From contig OX940868.1 of NCBI GenBank assembly GCA_954871525.1, positions 11,646,056-11,710,055 of the forward strand: a DNA stretch of 64,000 nucleotides, written 5' to 3'. Position 1 is the stretch's first letter. Each line of letters begins with the position of its first letter. Positions 1 through 13,200 of the stretch are shown piece after piece. The DNA comes from Parietaria judaica. Lineage: Eukaryota; Streptophyta; Magnoliopsida; Rosales; Urticaceae. The notes beneath the pieces were generated by a model that saw only the letters and a program-made list of their open reading frames with translations, did not search any database and was not told where the DNA came from. Made by a program: the position numbers and the translations under genes.

Positions 1-231
1 TATATACACATTTTATAGATTATGTAATTTATAAATGTAATATATAATATATCTAGCATAATGTTATTTTATATTTTATAATTTTATTTCAATCTATTAA
101 TTATGAATAATTACATGGAATGTTATTTATTATATTTTTTAACATGTTTTATTATATAGTTATAATTGAATTTTACATGTTACATTTGATAAATTATATA
201 ATTTATAAATGTTAAATATAAATTATCTACT

Positions 232-320
232 TCAAGGTTTTAAATTCCGCTTGCCGATGTCGTTTCGCACTTTTCATTTTACGGATTTATCGCTTGTCGA
301 TTGGTATCTCATAGGTAAAT
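232..320 (+). repeat. dispersed CGAT-rich repeat, copy 1
   Basis: This short block contains a stretch (TCGTTTCGCACTTTTCATTT and onward, followed by a TATCGCTTG-type motif) that recurs with a few changes at 36541-36620 and 36948-37015. The left edge CAAGGTTTTAAAT resembles the edges of those copies and the TIR of the element at 40633. It is probably a decayed MITE fragment; no coding potential was seen. The similarity is seen directly; the TIR-element reading is inference. Confidence 0.55.
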
Positions 321-334
321 CGATGGATGTGTTG

Positions 335-617
335 GTGGGTATGTTTGGCGTTAACGGAATAAACTTTGGGTATTACAGTCACACAAAAAAAAAAAAAAAC
401 TTTGGGTACATAATTAAAAAAAATGGAAACATTGGGTATTTTAGCCGCAGTTTACCTTTATAATATATGCCACGCGAGCGAAATAACAGAGATTTAACGG
501 TGGGTACATCTGGCGTTAACAGAATAAACTTTGGGTATTATAGTCACCAAAAAAAAACTTTGGATATATAGTTAAAAATAAATGAAACATTGGGTATTTT
601 AGCCGCAGTTTAACCTT
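335..617 (+). repeat. two-copy tandem repeat, about 165-bp period
   Basis: Two diverged copies (about 335-455 and 500-617) share the order GTGGGTA, GGCGTTAAC, AATAAACTTTGGGTATTA, an A-run, a second ACTTTGG, and ATTGGGTATTTTAGCCGCAG. The motif style (a 'not yet at position X' run of GGGTATTTTAGCC) is common in plant intergenic DNA and may be a decayed MULE or MITE, but I could not find clear terminal repeats. The remaining sequence of 1-231 and 618-877 is AT-rich and shows nothing I can name. Confidence 0.6.
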
Positions 618-922
618 AACTAAATATCAATATAAGGAAAGAAAAATTCAATAAAACAAAATCAAGAATAAAAATACACTTCAATGTTATGCTTATGTCA
701 AATTCAATAGATATTTATGTCATACTTATTCATCATATTTAGCTACATAACTAACTTCATTGTTAATAGATTTAAGCTCACATGTATTGCCCTGAGACAT
801 ATATGCTTGTGAATGATACCTCACAAAACGCAAAGCACCAGAACTATTTTATATATACATATTAGATTTCAGATAAATTAGAACAAAGATAGAAAAGATG
901 GGATATACAGAATGATACTTAC

Positions 923-1831
923 AATAATAACAGCTTTGATGTTGCTGTTTGTGATTGGAAGCTCAAGGTTGCTTTCCTGAATTCTGAGCAGAACATCAAC
1001 GAAATCTTCAGTCTCGGGCTGATGATCATCTTCCCCAGTTTCTCCAGACCTGTGCCTGGTAATGATGCTCTCTAAAGTGTTGTCCATCGTCTCAAGAACC
1101 CTTTCGATTCGGTATCTCATCGGAGTTAACAATTTGATGAGTTTATTCGAAGGGTAGCAGTCGGCCAGACTTAACCCTCCTACTATGGCAGCCCCTTCCA
1201 TGACCGCCGCAACCAACGTTGATGCGTCCAGCGCATCGTACTTGCTCCCGAATGCTGCCCTGCTTATTATTGAGCTCATCGTCTCCACAAGTCTCTGCGA
1301 AAGGTTGATCGGCTCCCGTGGCGATGAGCGAATCGTTTCGACGAGCTTTTGAATCTCCTCCCCTCGAACTGTGGAGAAGGACTGGACCCTCTTGCTGCTT
1401 AACAGCTCCGTTACACACAGTTTTTTCATTTGCCTAAAATACTCTCCGTAAGGGGCGAAGCCGACGTGGCTGTTCCTGAACCTAGAGATTTCGATTGATA
1501 AAAGTTCAGGCCTGTTGGCGAACGCGAGGTCGTGTGTTTTCATGAACTCTCTCGCCATGTCGGAGGACGAGACAATGAGGGTGGATACTTCCCCCAGTTT
1601 AAGATGCATGAGAGGGCCGTATTTTTTGGAAATATCTGCGAGAGTTTGGTGTGGTGAAGTGCCCAGAATCAAGTTGTGTAAGTTTCCGATGATGGGTAGT
1701 TTCGTAGGTCCGGGAGGTAGGGTTTTAGCTGATAATAGGCTCTTGGCTGTGGAATATAACAAGAAAAACAAGGTCGCAGTGATGAGTGCTACGAGGGTTG
1801 AGCATAATGAATAATTGAGCTCCATGATCAT
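923..1831 (-). CDS. cytochrome P450, CYP71 clade (CYP71D-like), first exon only
   Basis: This is the N-terminal 303 residues of a plant A-type P450, a heme monooxygenase anchored in the ER membrane. The start at 1831 (a second Met lies two codons later) gives an uncleaved anchor (about residues 12-27), then the proline-rich hinge PPGP (39-42) and the family signature KYGPLMHLKLG (70-80). The exon stops at NIKAVII, exactly where CYP71 genes carry their conserved intron, and the next bases are a GTAAGT donor (922-917). Exon 2, with the ExxR and Cys-heme motifs, is not found in 1-922, so it lies beyond the window or is lost. Oddly, the C-helix W-x-x-x-R motif reads F132-R-Q-M-K136. The gene could be functional if exon 2 exists; substrate cannot be predicted. 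A Helitron 3' end lies about 0.6 kb upstream. Confidence 0.85.
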
Positions 1832-2456
1832 AGCTTTTCAAGAGAGATGGTGATCTGCTAATATATTTTGTCTCTTTTAGTTTTAGAGAAGGGAAGTTGT
1901 CTTGTTGGTTTGGTTACTTAGTTAAGTCTAAGAATCAAAAGTGGGAGCTACGTGCTTAATAATTAAGTTTGATCACAAATAATTTTAAACATACCAATAT
2001 CTTGTAGTAATTAATTAACCTCGAAGTACTACACCACACGTGCCACGATCAACTATATATATATATATATAAAAATAGAAATTTCACGTAAGCACGTACG
2101 TGGGCGGTGGGCCTTTTGTGCGTACCTAGATCCACACTAATATAGTAATACTATATAGGCGTACGTATATAACAACGGTATATATATATTAAAGAGTTAT
2201 TAGTGGTTGTTGTAGTTGCAGATATTGAAAACGCTCCCGAAAACAGGCACTCAGTCACTGTCGGTGGAGATAATTTTGAGAGACAGAAATACACTGCGTA
2301 TTGACTTTTCATTACTATTATTATTTGAATACAAAAACCAATCGAATAAAGAGCATGGCGTTACTCGCCTATTTTCTGGCCCACGATCTCATCACACATG
2401 GTCGTTTCTTTCACTCCGTCAAATACAAAAGGCTATTTTATAGTGTTTTATTTAAA
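1832..2456. other. upstream region of the P450
   Basis: Non-coding AT-rich DNA between the P450 start and the Helitron end. A TATA-like run (AAAATATATTA on the minus strand, about 1859-1870) sits only about 30 bp from the ATG, too close to be a convincing core promoter; an (AT)n run at about 2056-2070 is another TATA-like stretch. No firm promoter call can be made. Confidence 0.4.
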
Positions 2457-2940
2457 CTAGTGGAAGGCGCTCCGCGCGGTGGCGACAAAATTTGTTATTG
2501 AAATTAAATGAATTTTTTTTATCAATCTTATTTTCTTAATTGTATTTGAAGCCCGGTGTCGATAAAACATGTTATTTACGTTGGATGAAAAATAATCAAT
2601 ATTATTTTTTAATTGTATTTTAATCAAAATATCAACATCCACATCTAATATTAAAAAAAATGGTTTTATTTTAATGATGTTAATTACTGTAAATTTTGTT
2701 ATATATATAAACATTGTAAAATCCTCAATTAAATATATAGAAAATTCTAATAAACACCTTAGTGTTTATGCGTTGCAGAAAGAAAAAGTATTGGTGAATT
2801 AAAATGATTTTTTATAATCAATTTTATTATTTAGATTATAATTGTTATAAAAAAACCCAACATCCATGTGTAATAAATGAGAAGAAAATAAAAATAATTA
2901 TCACAATATATATGACATGTATGTATATATTTATATATAT

Positions 2941-3055
2941 ATTTTAGTGTATGAACAGTTTTCTCAAATTATTATAGTGATTTTAATTCTAAATTTATTT
3001 ATATTTTTTAGTGTATGAACAGTTTTCTCAAATGATTATAGTGATTTTAATTCTA
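2941..3055 (+). repeat. 64-bp direct tandem repeat inside Helitron
   Basis: The motif TTTTAGTGTATGAACAG and the following 40 bases occur twice, 64 bp apart, with one or two changes. It lies inside the Helitron and is non-coding. Confidence 0.75.
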
Positions 3056-3772
3056 ATTAAATATACATTAGAATTATGGTTTTAATTCTAATCAATATAC
3101 ATTAAGCATCTATATTGAGTGACTATCATATTCTGTGTATGCTATTATGGTTTCTTGAGATACTTGAGATAGAAGAGTATTCAAGTAGTGATTGAATTTC
3201 TTTATCTCGTGTTAATAAATACGCACGTGAAATTTTAGACCAAAATTTAGATTATTTCCAAATAATATTAAAAAATCATAGAGTATAATATATTTCTACT
3301 CTTTCAATTTCACTATGCCATATAATTCGGTAAATTTTTCTTTTATATAGATATATTCAGTGGACTTGCATTGCAAGTAGCGCATTGATATACGAAAATC
3401 GCTTATAAATTTGAAAGAAAATATTGAATATATTTTCTTTAAATTATGTTTTGTAATTGAAACAACATCAAATTCAATAAGTTCTTTGTCTTTTGTAATT
3501 TTATATGTGTATTATATGTGTTTTTTTTTTTTCTCTTTGTCTTTTTTCTTGGCTTGTGAGTAAGTACCATTCTTATACAATTTATTGGTAATTATATATA
3601 CATTCAATGTATAAGACCAAAATACTGATGAAAAGCACATAAAAATCAAAGGAAATGTATCGCCGTCATTAATATTCTTTTCTTAAGGCATTTTTACAAA
3701 CTTAAAAAAAAAACTAAATAATCATAAAAAAAATGCAATAAAGCCAATATTTAAGCTGTAATGAAATTAGTG

Positions 3773-3890
3773 TTAATCTTCTTTTTTTTTCCTAAGAGAA
3801 CAAAAGTATCCCATCACTTAGCATAAAAAAATCTTCTTTTTTTTCCAAGAGAAAAAAAGTATCTACCATCACTTAGCATGAAAATTTTAA
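3773..3890 (+). repeat. about 57-bp direct tandem repeat inside Helitron
   Basis: The stretch AATCTTC, a T-run, CC(T/A)AGAGA, AAAGTATC, CCATCACTTAGCAT is present twice in succession. Non-coding; a replication-slippage type duplication within the Helitron. Confidence 0.7.
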
Positions 3891-5315
3891 GATGATCAAG
3901 GATTTTTTTTTTTTCATTATATGTGCATCCCACTTTCAGTTGCTAGTTGCTACTTTGTGGATAACGTCACTGTTCAAGAGAAATTAAGAAAGTATTCAAA
4001 TTTTGAAAGTGAAAAACAAAATATTATTAAAATAAAAGAATGACTAATAAAAAATATAGAGAGAAGCATAGTATTGTTATATGTGTATATATATATATGT
4101 TTGAGAGAGTACTGTTATATTGTTATATTATTGTATGTTATAAAATTTAGTTTTTAGTTCTGGCCAAAGTGAAAATGAACAATTGATTCTCAAAATTACT
4201 CTTTAATAGAATTTTGCTACTTTGTTCATCTGCAATTCGATTAGTCCAGTGACTGAATGAATCTAAAGATTTAGGAATATAGACGTATATAATACACAAT
4301 AAAAGACCATAAAACTTTTAGCATGCCCAAAATATGACATAAATCACACAATATGTAGGATTAGGAATGAAAAAACCAATCAATAAATATAGACGAAAAA
4401 TCTTGAGTCCAAAAGTTCTTAGTCTCTTGAATTAATTCCATGGTCTCCCTCTAGTTTTTTTTTTTTTCTTCTTTTCTTTCTTTCTTTCTTGTTATTGCTA
4501 AAACCTGTACAGGAAAATCAATTGCATACTTGCTAAAAAATTAAGATCCTAACAAAACTACGTGCATATCTATAACAAAAAATAAATGATGAAAAAAATA
4601 AAAAATAAAAATAAGTCACATTGTTAACATGGAAAGTATTAAATTTTCTTTAATAGAAAAATAAAAAATCTATTAAAAATAATGAAATTGTAAACAAAAG
4701 AAAGAAACGCATTGATCGAGAGATCTAGGTATAAAACGCAAAAATAATCGCGCAGGAGAGCATTGAAAACACTACCAGATATCAGCTACCTGAAAAGCAA
4801 AAACTGGAGGAAGCATTGATATGAATCATATGATTGATAGAATGGTCATCTAAAATCCTCAAGAGAGCGATAGGTTTCTTAATGATAAATAAAATAAAAC
4901 ATGTACTATTCATTCATTCATCTTATATATTCTTGGGTAAAATAATAGTCTCGTAAAATAGGGTGAAATATAATGACATACGTTTTGATCATGAAATGAA
5001 ATTATGAAGACACAATAACACCTCCACTCATAATTAATTTATGATAATATGAATAGCCATTTTGGTTAGCCGATTAATGAAATAACACCTCCACTCATTG
5101 AGTTTTATTTAAAAAGAATGTTAAAATATGAAAAATTAAGATTTTTAAGTCTTTTACTTCTCTATTTTAATAAATGATAATGATTTTTTTAATTCTAAAT
5201 TCTAAAAAATTAGCATTTGAGCATGTCTATAGTAGAATTATTTAAAAAAAAAAAATTGTCATCATGCTTTGATATATGTATATATACATAGATTAAGCGA
5301 TTAATGTATATGTAA

Positions 5316-5321
<6 letters not shown>

Positions 5322-5362
<41 letters not shown>
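5322..5362 (+). repeat. (AT)n microsatellite
   Basis: About 40 bp of uninterrupted AT dinucleotides. Other AT runs of similar kind lie at 5771-5790, about 20216-20265, 22710-22745, 51240-51277 and 57788-57822. Confidence 0.95.
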
Positions 5363-5366
<4 letters not shown>

Positions 5367-5792
5367 GAATATGGATTAAACATACAAATTATGTGTGCAC
5401 ATATTTTTTTTAAAATTTTTTTATGGAATTAAAATTATTATTAACTTCTTTTCAAAGTACAATTATCAAGTCTAAGATGATAAAAAGAAACAAAACGCAA
5501 AAAATTATATCAAAAAAAGAAGAGAAAAAAATATACGTTTAAAAAGTTTATATATTTAAGTTGCATGTACTTAAGTGCAAAATAAATACTTATGTCTAAA
5601 GAAAATGTTAAAAAAATCTACTGTAATACTATTTATTGTGTTGATGTAGTGGTGAATAATGGATAGATTTTGAATAAAAATAAATCTAAAATTGTCAAAT
5701 TTTAGAATTGCATGATTCTCTATTTCCAAGTCATATAGAACACTAATTTATTGTGGGTAGATTTTCCTTTTATATATATATATATATATAGA

Positions 5793-5915
5793 TTAAAGAA
5801 ACAGAATAAAACCATGCAGAGGTGAACGTGATTAATTAAAATTATTTAAATTAAAGAAACAAAGTAAAACCATGCAGCCACCATGCATGCACAGGTGAAC
5901 GTGATTAATTAAAAC
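5793..5915 (+). repeat. imperfect tandem duplication beside Helitron 5' end
   Basis: ATTAAAGAAACA...AAAACCATGCAG...AGGTGAACGTGATTAATT occurs at 5793-5844 and again at 5851-5915, the second copy with about 15 extra bases (CCACCATGCATGCAC). The first copy abuts the Helitron terminus, so the duplication may predate or bracket the insertion. Confidence 0.7.
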
Positions 5916-5952
5916 CCACCAGATCACCCCCTTAAGCACATTACACCGAGCT

Positions 5953-6150
5953 TTTGGTGCATCTCGACGAATTTAATGCCTTCGTCAAAATATCAGCTAG
6001 CTGGCCATCAGTGCCGACGTGGTCGACATCCAACTTGCCACCCACGATGCATTCCCGGACGTAATGAAATTTGGTGCCGATATGCTTGCTCCTGTCGTGA
6101 TGCACTGGGTTCTTCTAAAGAGCAATGGCCGACTTCAGTATAAACGAAAG
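5953..6150 (-). pseudogene. Ty1/copia RNase H C-terminal fragment
   Basis: On the minus strand a reading of about 60 codons matches the end of a copia polyprotein: KSAIAL, a stop codon, then KNPVHHDRSKHI, KFHYVRECIV and ADILTKAL. These are the hallmark motifs of the copia RNase H tail. One in-frame TAG interrupts it, and neither the rest of pol nor any LTR is present. It is a small relic. Confidence 0.85.
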
Positions 6151-7249
6151 GTTTATCTTTCACGGATGGTCGTTCTCATCTTTGCATTCCTTTGTCCCAA
6201 CCGATTTTGTCCATTTGAAAGAATGCTCTCCTAATGTTTAAAATAAATCCAGTGGAAGATTTTAGGTAGTGTAAATTGCTCGTGGAACCAAACCAATTTA
6301 GTTTTTCTTTTCTTTTCTAAATTGTAAAATATAAATCATGTTCATGTATCTTTTGTATTCTTAATTTTCTTAGCTATTGTATATCTTTATTATGAAACGC
6401 TGCAAATTAACAAAATTTCATTCCGAATAAAACTTATACTACCAAGTACCAAGATAGAATTCGAAATAGGAATAATTTATTCGTCACAAATCACAATGAA
6501 ATATCACAAAATAGTTCTTAGTAGTTACCATAGAATTTTGTATTACGCATGATCAAACATATTTAAATAGACAAACACTATATCTATTTTGTATTACACG
6601 ACAATCGCTTCAGAAGAAAGAAGATTAGAACGTGAAATAACATTAATGCAATGGATAAACGTGTACAGTTTGTCATTTGAATTTTGAATGATACATTATA
6701 ATATAATGATTATATAATCTGTTGACAAGTACCAAAATCAATGATTCACAACATGAATTGAGCATGGTTATTTCAATAACTTAAGGAGAGTCAAAACTTG
6801 ATGAAGCAAGAGAGCCTCTTTCTTCCCTTCTTGCTTCCTTCCAGTATTTTCATCATCATATTTATTTGTTTTTCTTACATATAATTATAATTTATAACCC
6901 ACAACATATAAGTCATTCAACCATATCCTAAAACAAAATTATTTCACCAAACCTTCATTTGGCTATAGCCTGAAATATTAAGCTCGTAATTTCGATATTA
7001 AGAGGTAATCTATAGAACCTTTAATTTATCATCTTATAACCTATACATGGTCTTCTTCATTCTTAGACCTACGTAACTTCCGCTAAAACTTGCCACTTCT
7101 GGGTTCTTCGCTTCCTGCAAGCAACGATACGAAACAATTCAGATTCGAAGCAGAAGAAAAGCGTGAAAAGGTTAAAATTGAGAAATGGTATTCACTTTGG
7201 AGGTAATTGCTATTACAGATGAGCATTAACTATATCACCTTAGTGAAGA
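6151..7249. other. 3' flank of AMP deaminase, no other gene seen
   Basis: AT-rich non-coding DNA. The AMP deaminase 3' UTR must start at 7249 on the minus strand; an AATAAA on that strand at 6866-6861 is one possible poly(A) signal. Nothing else was recognised. Confidence 0.4.
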
Positions 7250-10200
7250 TCACTTGTCAACTTCGGTAGGGATGACCGGCTTTCCCAGATACACTTGTCG
7301 CATCTCCTCTCTCCAAATCTGTAAATATAGTTATCGCAATTTCAATGTTACTTGTAATGTTATTCAATGTTTCATGATCGCCTTTCGCCTTTCATCGTGA
7401 CATAGATTTATTATGGTATTTCATCAAAGGTAATTTTTAATGGAGATGACATAATCATTCACTTATTTGACATTTTTTGTGTTTGTGGGTGTGAGCAAGA
7501 GAAGGAAGCTGTAGAATCAGAAACAAAGAACATGTAGTGAATTTAAATATAAGCTAAAGAATTAGTCTTTCGATCATATAAAAGTTCCATATATTTAAGG
7601 CTTTGTTGCATCTTCATCATAAAAAGGACCATACCGTATCCCGGAATTCAAGGCGGATATGAGGCACATTAGTTCTGTGGATATCGTTCCCATCCGGTCC
7701 TCTCTTGTAGTACTCTTTTCCGATCCAGTGAGACTGAAATACAGAGTTTCAGAGCTCAGGTCAACTCACTAAAATAATATATCACTTACTTGGTCTAAAA
7801 TTTTGGCAATAACTAAATTAGAAGAGAATTTAAGATCCCAAATATTAGAGGAAACGCTAGTCTTCAGAAAGAAAACAAAAATATATTTCGAGCAATATAT
7901 CATTCTGTTATTATGAAAAGAGATATTGGAATAAAATTGATAATTTGTTTCATGCTCAAAAACTAAATGAAGTTGATGACCTACCTTAAGCGCGTGTGAA
8001 AAACCTGATTGGTACACTGAATTACGAGCAATCTCACATAGATCACATGAACTCAACTTCCAGACCTGTGTAGAAGATCTCAATATAACTGACCCTTGAA
8101 ATAATTAACTATATAAATTGATTGGAGTTAAATATAGAGAAATAGAGCTCTTACAGAAGCAGCTATACTATACTCTTCGACCAACGGTTCCTTTGTCAAG
8201 TGGATTTGGAGAGGATCATCGGTCGAAAGTGAAACATTGAGACCACGCAGGAAAAACATGGGAAAGGGGTTCCGATGATAGTCCAAGAATAACGAGTTGT
8301 TGCTCAAAGGCGACATGGCAAGACCAATCTGATCACAGTTCAAAATGACGAATATGTAGTTAATATGTTTTGCAAACTGTAATTCCTGATTTATGATATT
8401 CCTAAAACTACAGAATTTTTATTTTCCGTCCTGTTTCTTTCAACCATTGCTACAAAAACCCGTCTTATAGTTTCAATTGGTCCAATCCATTTAATCAACC
8501 TTCTAACCTGTGCCATGTAGTACAGATATTGAAGAACTGGAGATTTTCTCAAATTAATTCCGTGCGCAATATTGTGGGACGTAAGAAAGGTGGCAGCGAG
8601 GTGGTCTATGTCACCAGCCTGAAAATATGTAACGCCCGTAAGCCACGTGTACAAATCAATGTGTTAGAAAATGAGAATGAAGAAATTAGGGTCACCTCTC
8701 CAGAATGTGGACGGAATTTGATGGTCGTCATTCCCTTCGATTCACGAAGCTGAACAAAAAACAAAACAAAAAAACTAATAAGAATCTGTAACCTGGCTGA
8801 ATCAAACCATATTGCAAATTGACTACAGAGGATATATGACATTTGAGCACATTAGAAAGTTGTTTGAGGAGCTATTACAGAAAACCACTGATACTTTAAA
8901 GTTAATGAATAAAGTGCTCTGAAATTAAATTCACTAATAGGGACTAACAAACTAATCCTAAAAATTAACAATGATATAGTTAGATATTAATCCTCATAAA
9001 AATGAAACAAAAATAAATGAGGATCACTCTAAAGGCGTAACAATTACATTGCAAAAATGACAAGCATCCGACTAATTACTATTTCAGTGGCTTCTTTCCA
9101 ACTTACTTATTGAAGAAGATAATCTTTCAGCACAAAATGATAATTGGTGCAACAAAGCTTTCATTTATAGTCTCATATGTATATTCTATTATATTTATAT
9201 TCTAGTATTAGATTTCAATTTTATAAGAGAAAGTGACAAAGTAGAATACAAAAGTATAATGATAGAATATGCGTATTGAAGTAGTTTAGGCCCTAACCAA
9301 AAAATAGAAAAATTATAATTTTTTAAAGGGAGTTTGGGAAAGTACCTTGTTCAAAGTGTAGAGATTAGCATAACAGTAATAGACGTAGTAAGAAAAAGCA
9401 GGATTGAAGACGTTGGTCCACTGTGACGGAGTAGGCATGTGTTTTGTGGGGCGTCGTTCAGGCTTGCTTTCATCATCCACCAAATCTAGCCCAACCACCT
9501 ACAAAGTCAAAGAGGTTGACCGACATTTTGTGAATTAAATAGTTGATTGCATCATAGAGAAAGGACTAAAATTACCGAATCCCAGAAACCATAGTTAGAT
9601 CTGATACTGTTTGACTGAAGCGTAACAAGAGAGCTTATAGTAATCGGCTAAAAACCCTGTTTGATTTTTGAGATGTAACAAGGGATCTTAAAGTAATCGG
9701 AAACGCGATTGTCTATGGGTTATTTATATAAATTTTTGTTTACTTTTTAACTCTTGATCTCTTTAATCTTGTTTGGGAAAAGAAAATACAAGACTGACAA
9801 ATAAAGACACTGACGAAAATGCCCCCAAGTAAATCCCGTTTTAAACATACCTAACATATTCTGTTATATAATTTGGAAGAGTAATCTGCTACATTTTTCG
9901 AAGTACGGGTATTGTAACTATAAAACAAAGATCAGAGGAGGGCAAATTGCTCTATACTGAAATTGTCAAGGAGCATCACTGTCAATTGTCAACTCTATCA
10001 GCAATTATGCCACTGAAGTCAACTGTACTACGTAGTAAAGTCAACAGACACAGACACTGGAAACAGTGATAGGAGATGGCAAACCTGTTTGAGGAAAACA
10101 TGCAACTGGGGGTGTGAATCTGGATCCACTGTCACCTCAAAGAGAGGAATAAAGATGTTGTCGAGAATGTTTTGGAAAGAGGTAACAATTCCCATGTCCT

Positions 10201-13200
10201 TGTATATATTGTACAGCCTAGGAAGCTGAAAAGAAGTTCAAATTATATAATGAGTATATAAACAGCATGCAACCATTTCTTAACACACTATATCTTCAAG
10301 ATTTGATTAAGCTAAACATAAAAGAAATTCGAACAGCCTTTACACTAATAAGGATGATCAGGAAATCTCTATTCATGAATTTAAAGAGCAGCATACTATC
10401 TTAGAAGACTAAAAGGTCGTTCTGTTCCAAAGAAAGGACCAATTTTGAGCATCCCAAATATTCCGCCATAGAAACATAAAAAAATGAGTATATTCCATTA
10501 TAAGCGGAGTAGGAGAAGAGAGAGAACCGTATCAATCGGTTAGAAAAAAAAAAAGGGTAGTATATGTTGCAAATACCTGAATCAACCAGACAACATTCTC
10601 ACTGTATAACTCGTTATTAACTATCCAGCTAGCTAGTTGGTCCCACTCACTTTGCTTCCTACCATATATAGATATCCGATATTCAGCCATCTGCATTCAC
10701 AAAATAAAGAACTGGTTGGCATATTGTGAAGTAAGAAATTATGTTAAAAAAAATTATGTCGATACAAAGGCTAGCTAACGCTACCCTCATAACGAGTGTA
10801 GCTGTCCTGAAATGGAATGAGAACAAATATGATTTCGTACTTATGCTGATGATATAGGATTATCTAGGATGGTTTTCTAGCACTACTTACAAGATTGATT
10901 AATTTAATCGTGCTTAATTATATAAAATATTCAAGATTTACTAACCAAGGAAGTAGTTAGGGTCAATATTGTCTTTCATCTCTGCATAAATATACATGTA
11001 TCTTGAAATTAGCTACCTCAATTACATTTCTGGTCTTCTAGGGTGATAGGCACGGTAAAAATATACAAAAGAAATAAAAAAAATATACAAAAGAAATCAA
11101 TGTTCAAGACATTTTTTTATCACGAGAAGAAAAATGAAAGATGCGCAGTTAGTATCGAGTGTGGAGTACCTGATATTTGCTTGCTGAAAGATCTGAGAAA
11201 ACTTGCTTCGTCACCTCAGCAAGGAAACGACCTGATAATTTTGAAAATAAGTACCCACAAATCGCAACACTATATAATGGAAATGTTTATTAGATTTGCA
11301 CATGAGAATCCATAAATCGCAGCACTATAAAATGAGTATCCACAGATAAGGTTTTGATATTTTGATTATTTAAATGTCAAAAATAATATTGAAGAAATGC
11401 AACCAGAACAACAAAAAACGGTTATATGCCCTCTTATAAATGTCAAGAAACATTTCCTTTTTCAGTGTATTTAGTACGTTCGTCGCAGGTAGCTTAGATA
11501 TTACTAGAGTAAAGTAATGATTTAAAACTGGTTCAAATCGTGAAACAATTTAAGAATGAAATAAGAATACAGAATTCAGACTTTTTTAAAAGCAAAGTAA
11601 GGTTCTTAATTATACAGAATTCAGAAATCATTGCAGATCAAATCATCCTCATACTTCTAACTCAATCTTTTTCCCGAAAATCTTGCAAATAGTGATGCAC
11701 AGGAATTTAATCCCTAGGTTCATTATAATCGAGAAAATAGTAGTACCTTGAATAAGATTATCCTGCTTCAGAAAAATCTCCCTGAGCCTACTTTGACCAC
11801 AGGGATTGTACTTGAGATTAAATTTATCGAAACGATGAAAGGTGCTCTTGTCTGCGTGAACATCCAAAAGGTCGACATTTAGGTCATACCTGCCCGGTGA
11901 AATCATTAAGGAGTGGTTACAAAATCTGACATTCTTATCACGTAATGGTGAGATCATTGCTAGCCATCGATCACACAAAGAGTAAAAGATTAAAAGGAAG
12001 AATAAGATTACCCTGTTAGATCCAAACTCCCGAAAACTTCTTTCAAGGTCAAGTATGTCCCATCTCGAAATATTACAACCTAAAAAACAAAACGAAACAA
12101 ACAAACAAACAAGCAAAAAACAATGTTAACCAGTTTGATTTGTTTATTCTTGTATTGAACACAAAATAGTTAAAGTTTTCTCTATGGTAGAATTGTAAAA
12201 AGAACATTTTTCCTCCTAATGATTATATGTCGAAAAGCAAAAATCTAGATAAGAGAACTTTTTGAAACACATCAATCAACAGATCAAGCAGTAGGTTACC
12301 TCATCAGGCTCCTTTCTCAACTTTGACTTTATAAACCGCAGTAGATGTTTCTGATTCATACATGCTGAGTGATGAACATGAGTATCGACTTTTCTGACAT
12401 TGTAAAAGTCACGGTGTGGGGCGCTTTTTTGGGCCAAAAACTCCCGATCCGCATTAAGCATCAAATGAAGATTGAATTTCTGAAATATAATACAAAAGAA
12501 AATATTATCAAGGAGTTATAGTACTACTGAGTAGTAGAATATGAGCATCAGATTCACAAGATCATTAATATAAATTCTACTTGTTCAAGAAGATTCAGCC
12601 GATGATGGCATAATGTTCTAATATTCCCAGCTGCTATAACTCGAAGTATGTGGTGAAGGTCAGTGAAAAAAGCTGTAGCATCAGCGACTGGATAAAGCTC
12701 TTCTTTTGCTGACAGACAGAAAAATATATTATCAAGTAAATAAAGGAGCAGAAAAGAAGATATGGTAACATTAAAACATTTCAGTAAAAAAAAAAAAAAA
12801 AAGCTAGAGATATTTATTTATTTTTCATGATTAATCGTCGGTGTTCTGTTTTTCCATCACAAAATCAACAGCTATGACATTTTCGAACTATAGCAGAAAC
12901 AAAACAGTCTCGATTCTTACCATCTTTGTTTGCATAAACATGAACAACACCGTCTTGCATCTCAAAATAATGCTGCAGAATCAGAAGTCAAAAGAACGTG
13001 AATGAAAGGAAATACAGAAAAAGAAAACTAAAAATGAAATTTAAAACCTGTAAAATAGAATTCCAGAGCCAAACTCACATCAGATTTCCCCTCAGGATCA
13101 TAAAAAAATGGCGCTGGATTAGGTTTTGGCGTGCTCGGATCAGAAATAATTTCTTTATGCCACGGAGCAACTGCATCTCTGAACAAATATTTTTTTCTCA

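Larger units (their letters stand above)
2457..5792 (-). mobile_element. non-autonomous Helitron, 3.3 kb
   Basis: Read on the minus strand the element begins with TC followed by TATATA... and AAAAGGAAAATCT (5792 downward) and ends with CTAG at 2460-2457, just after a GC-rich short hairpin (CGCGC GGA GCGC region, about 2468-2482). The flanks are A on the 5' side and T on the 3' side, as expected for Helitron insertion between A and T without target duplication. Both ends match those of the element at 17349-20768. No RepHel coding is visible, so it depends on a helper. The interior is AT-rich with local duplications; no captured gene was recognised. Confidence 0.8.
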
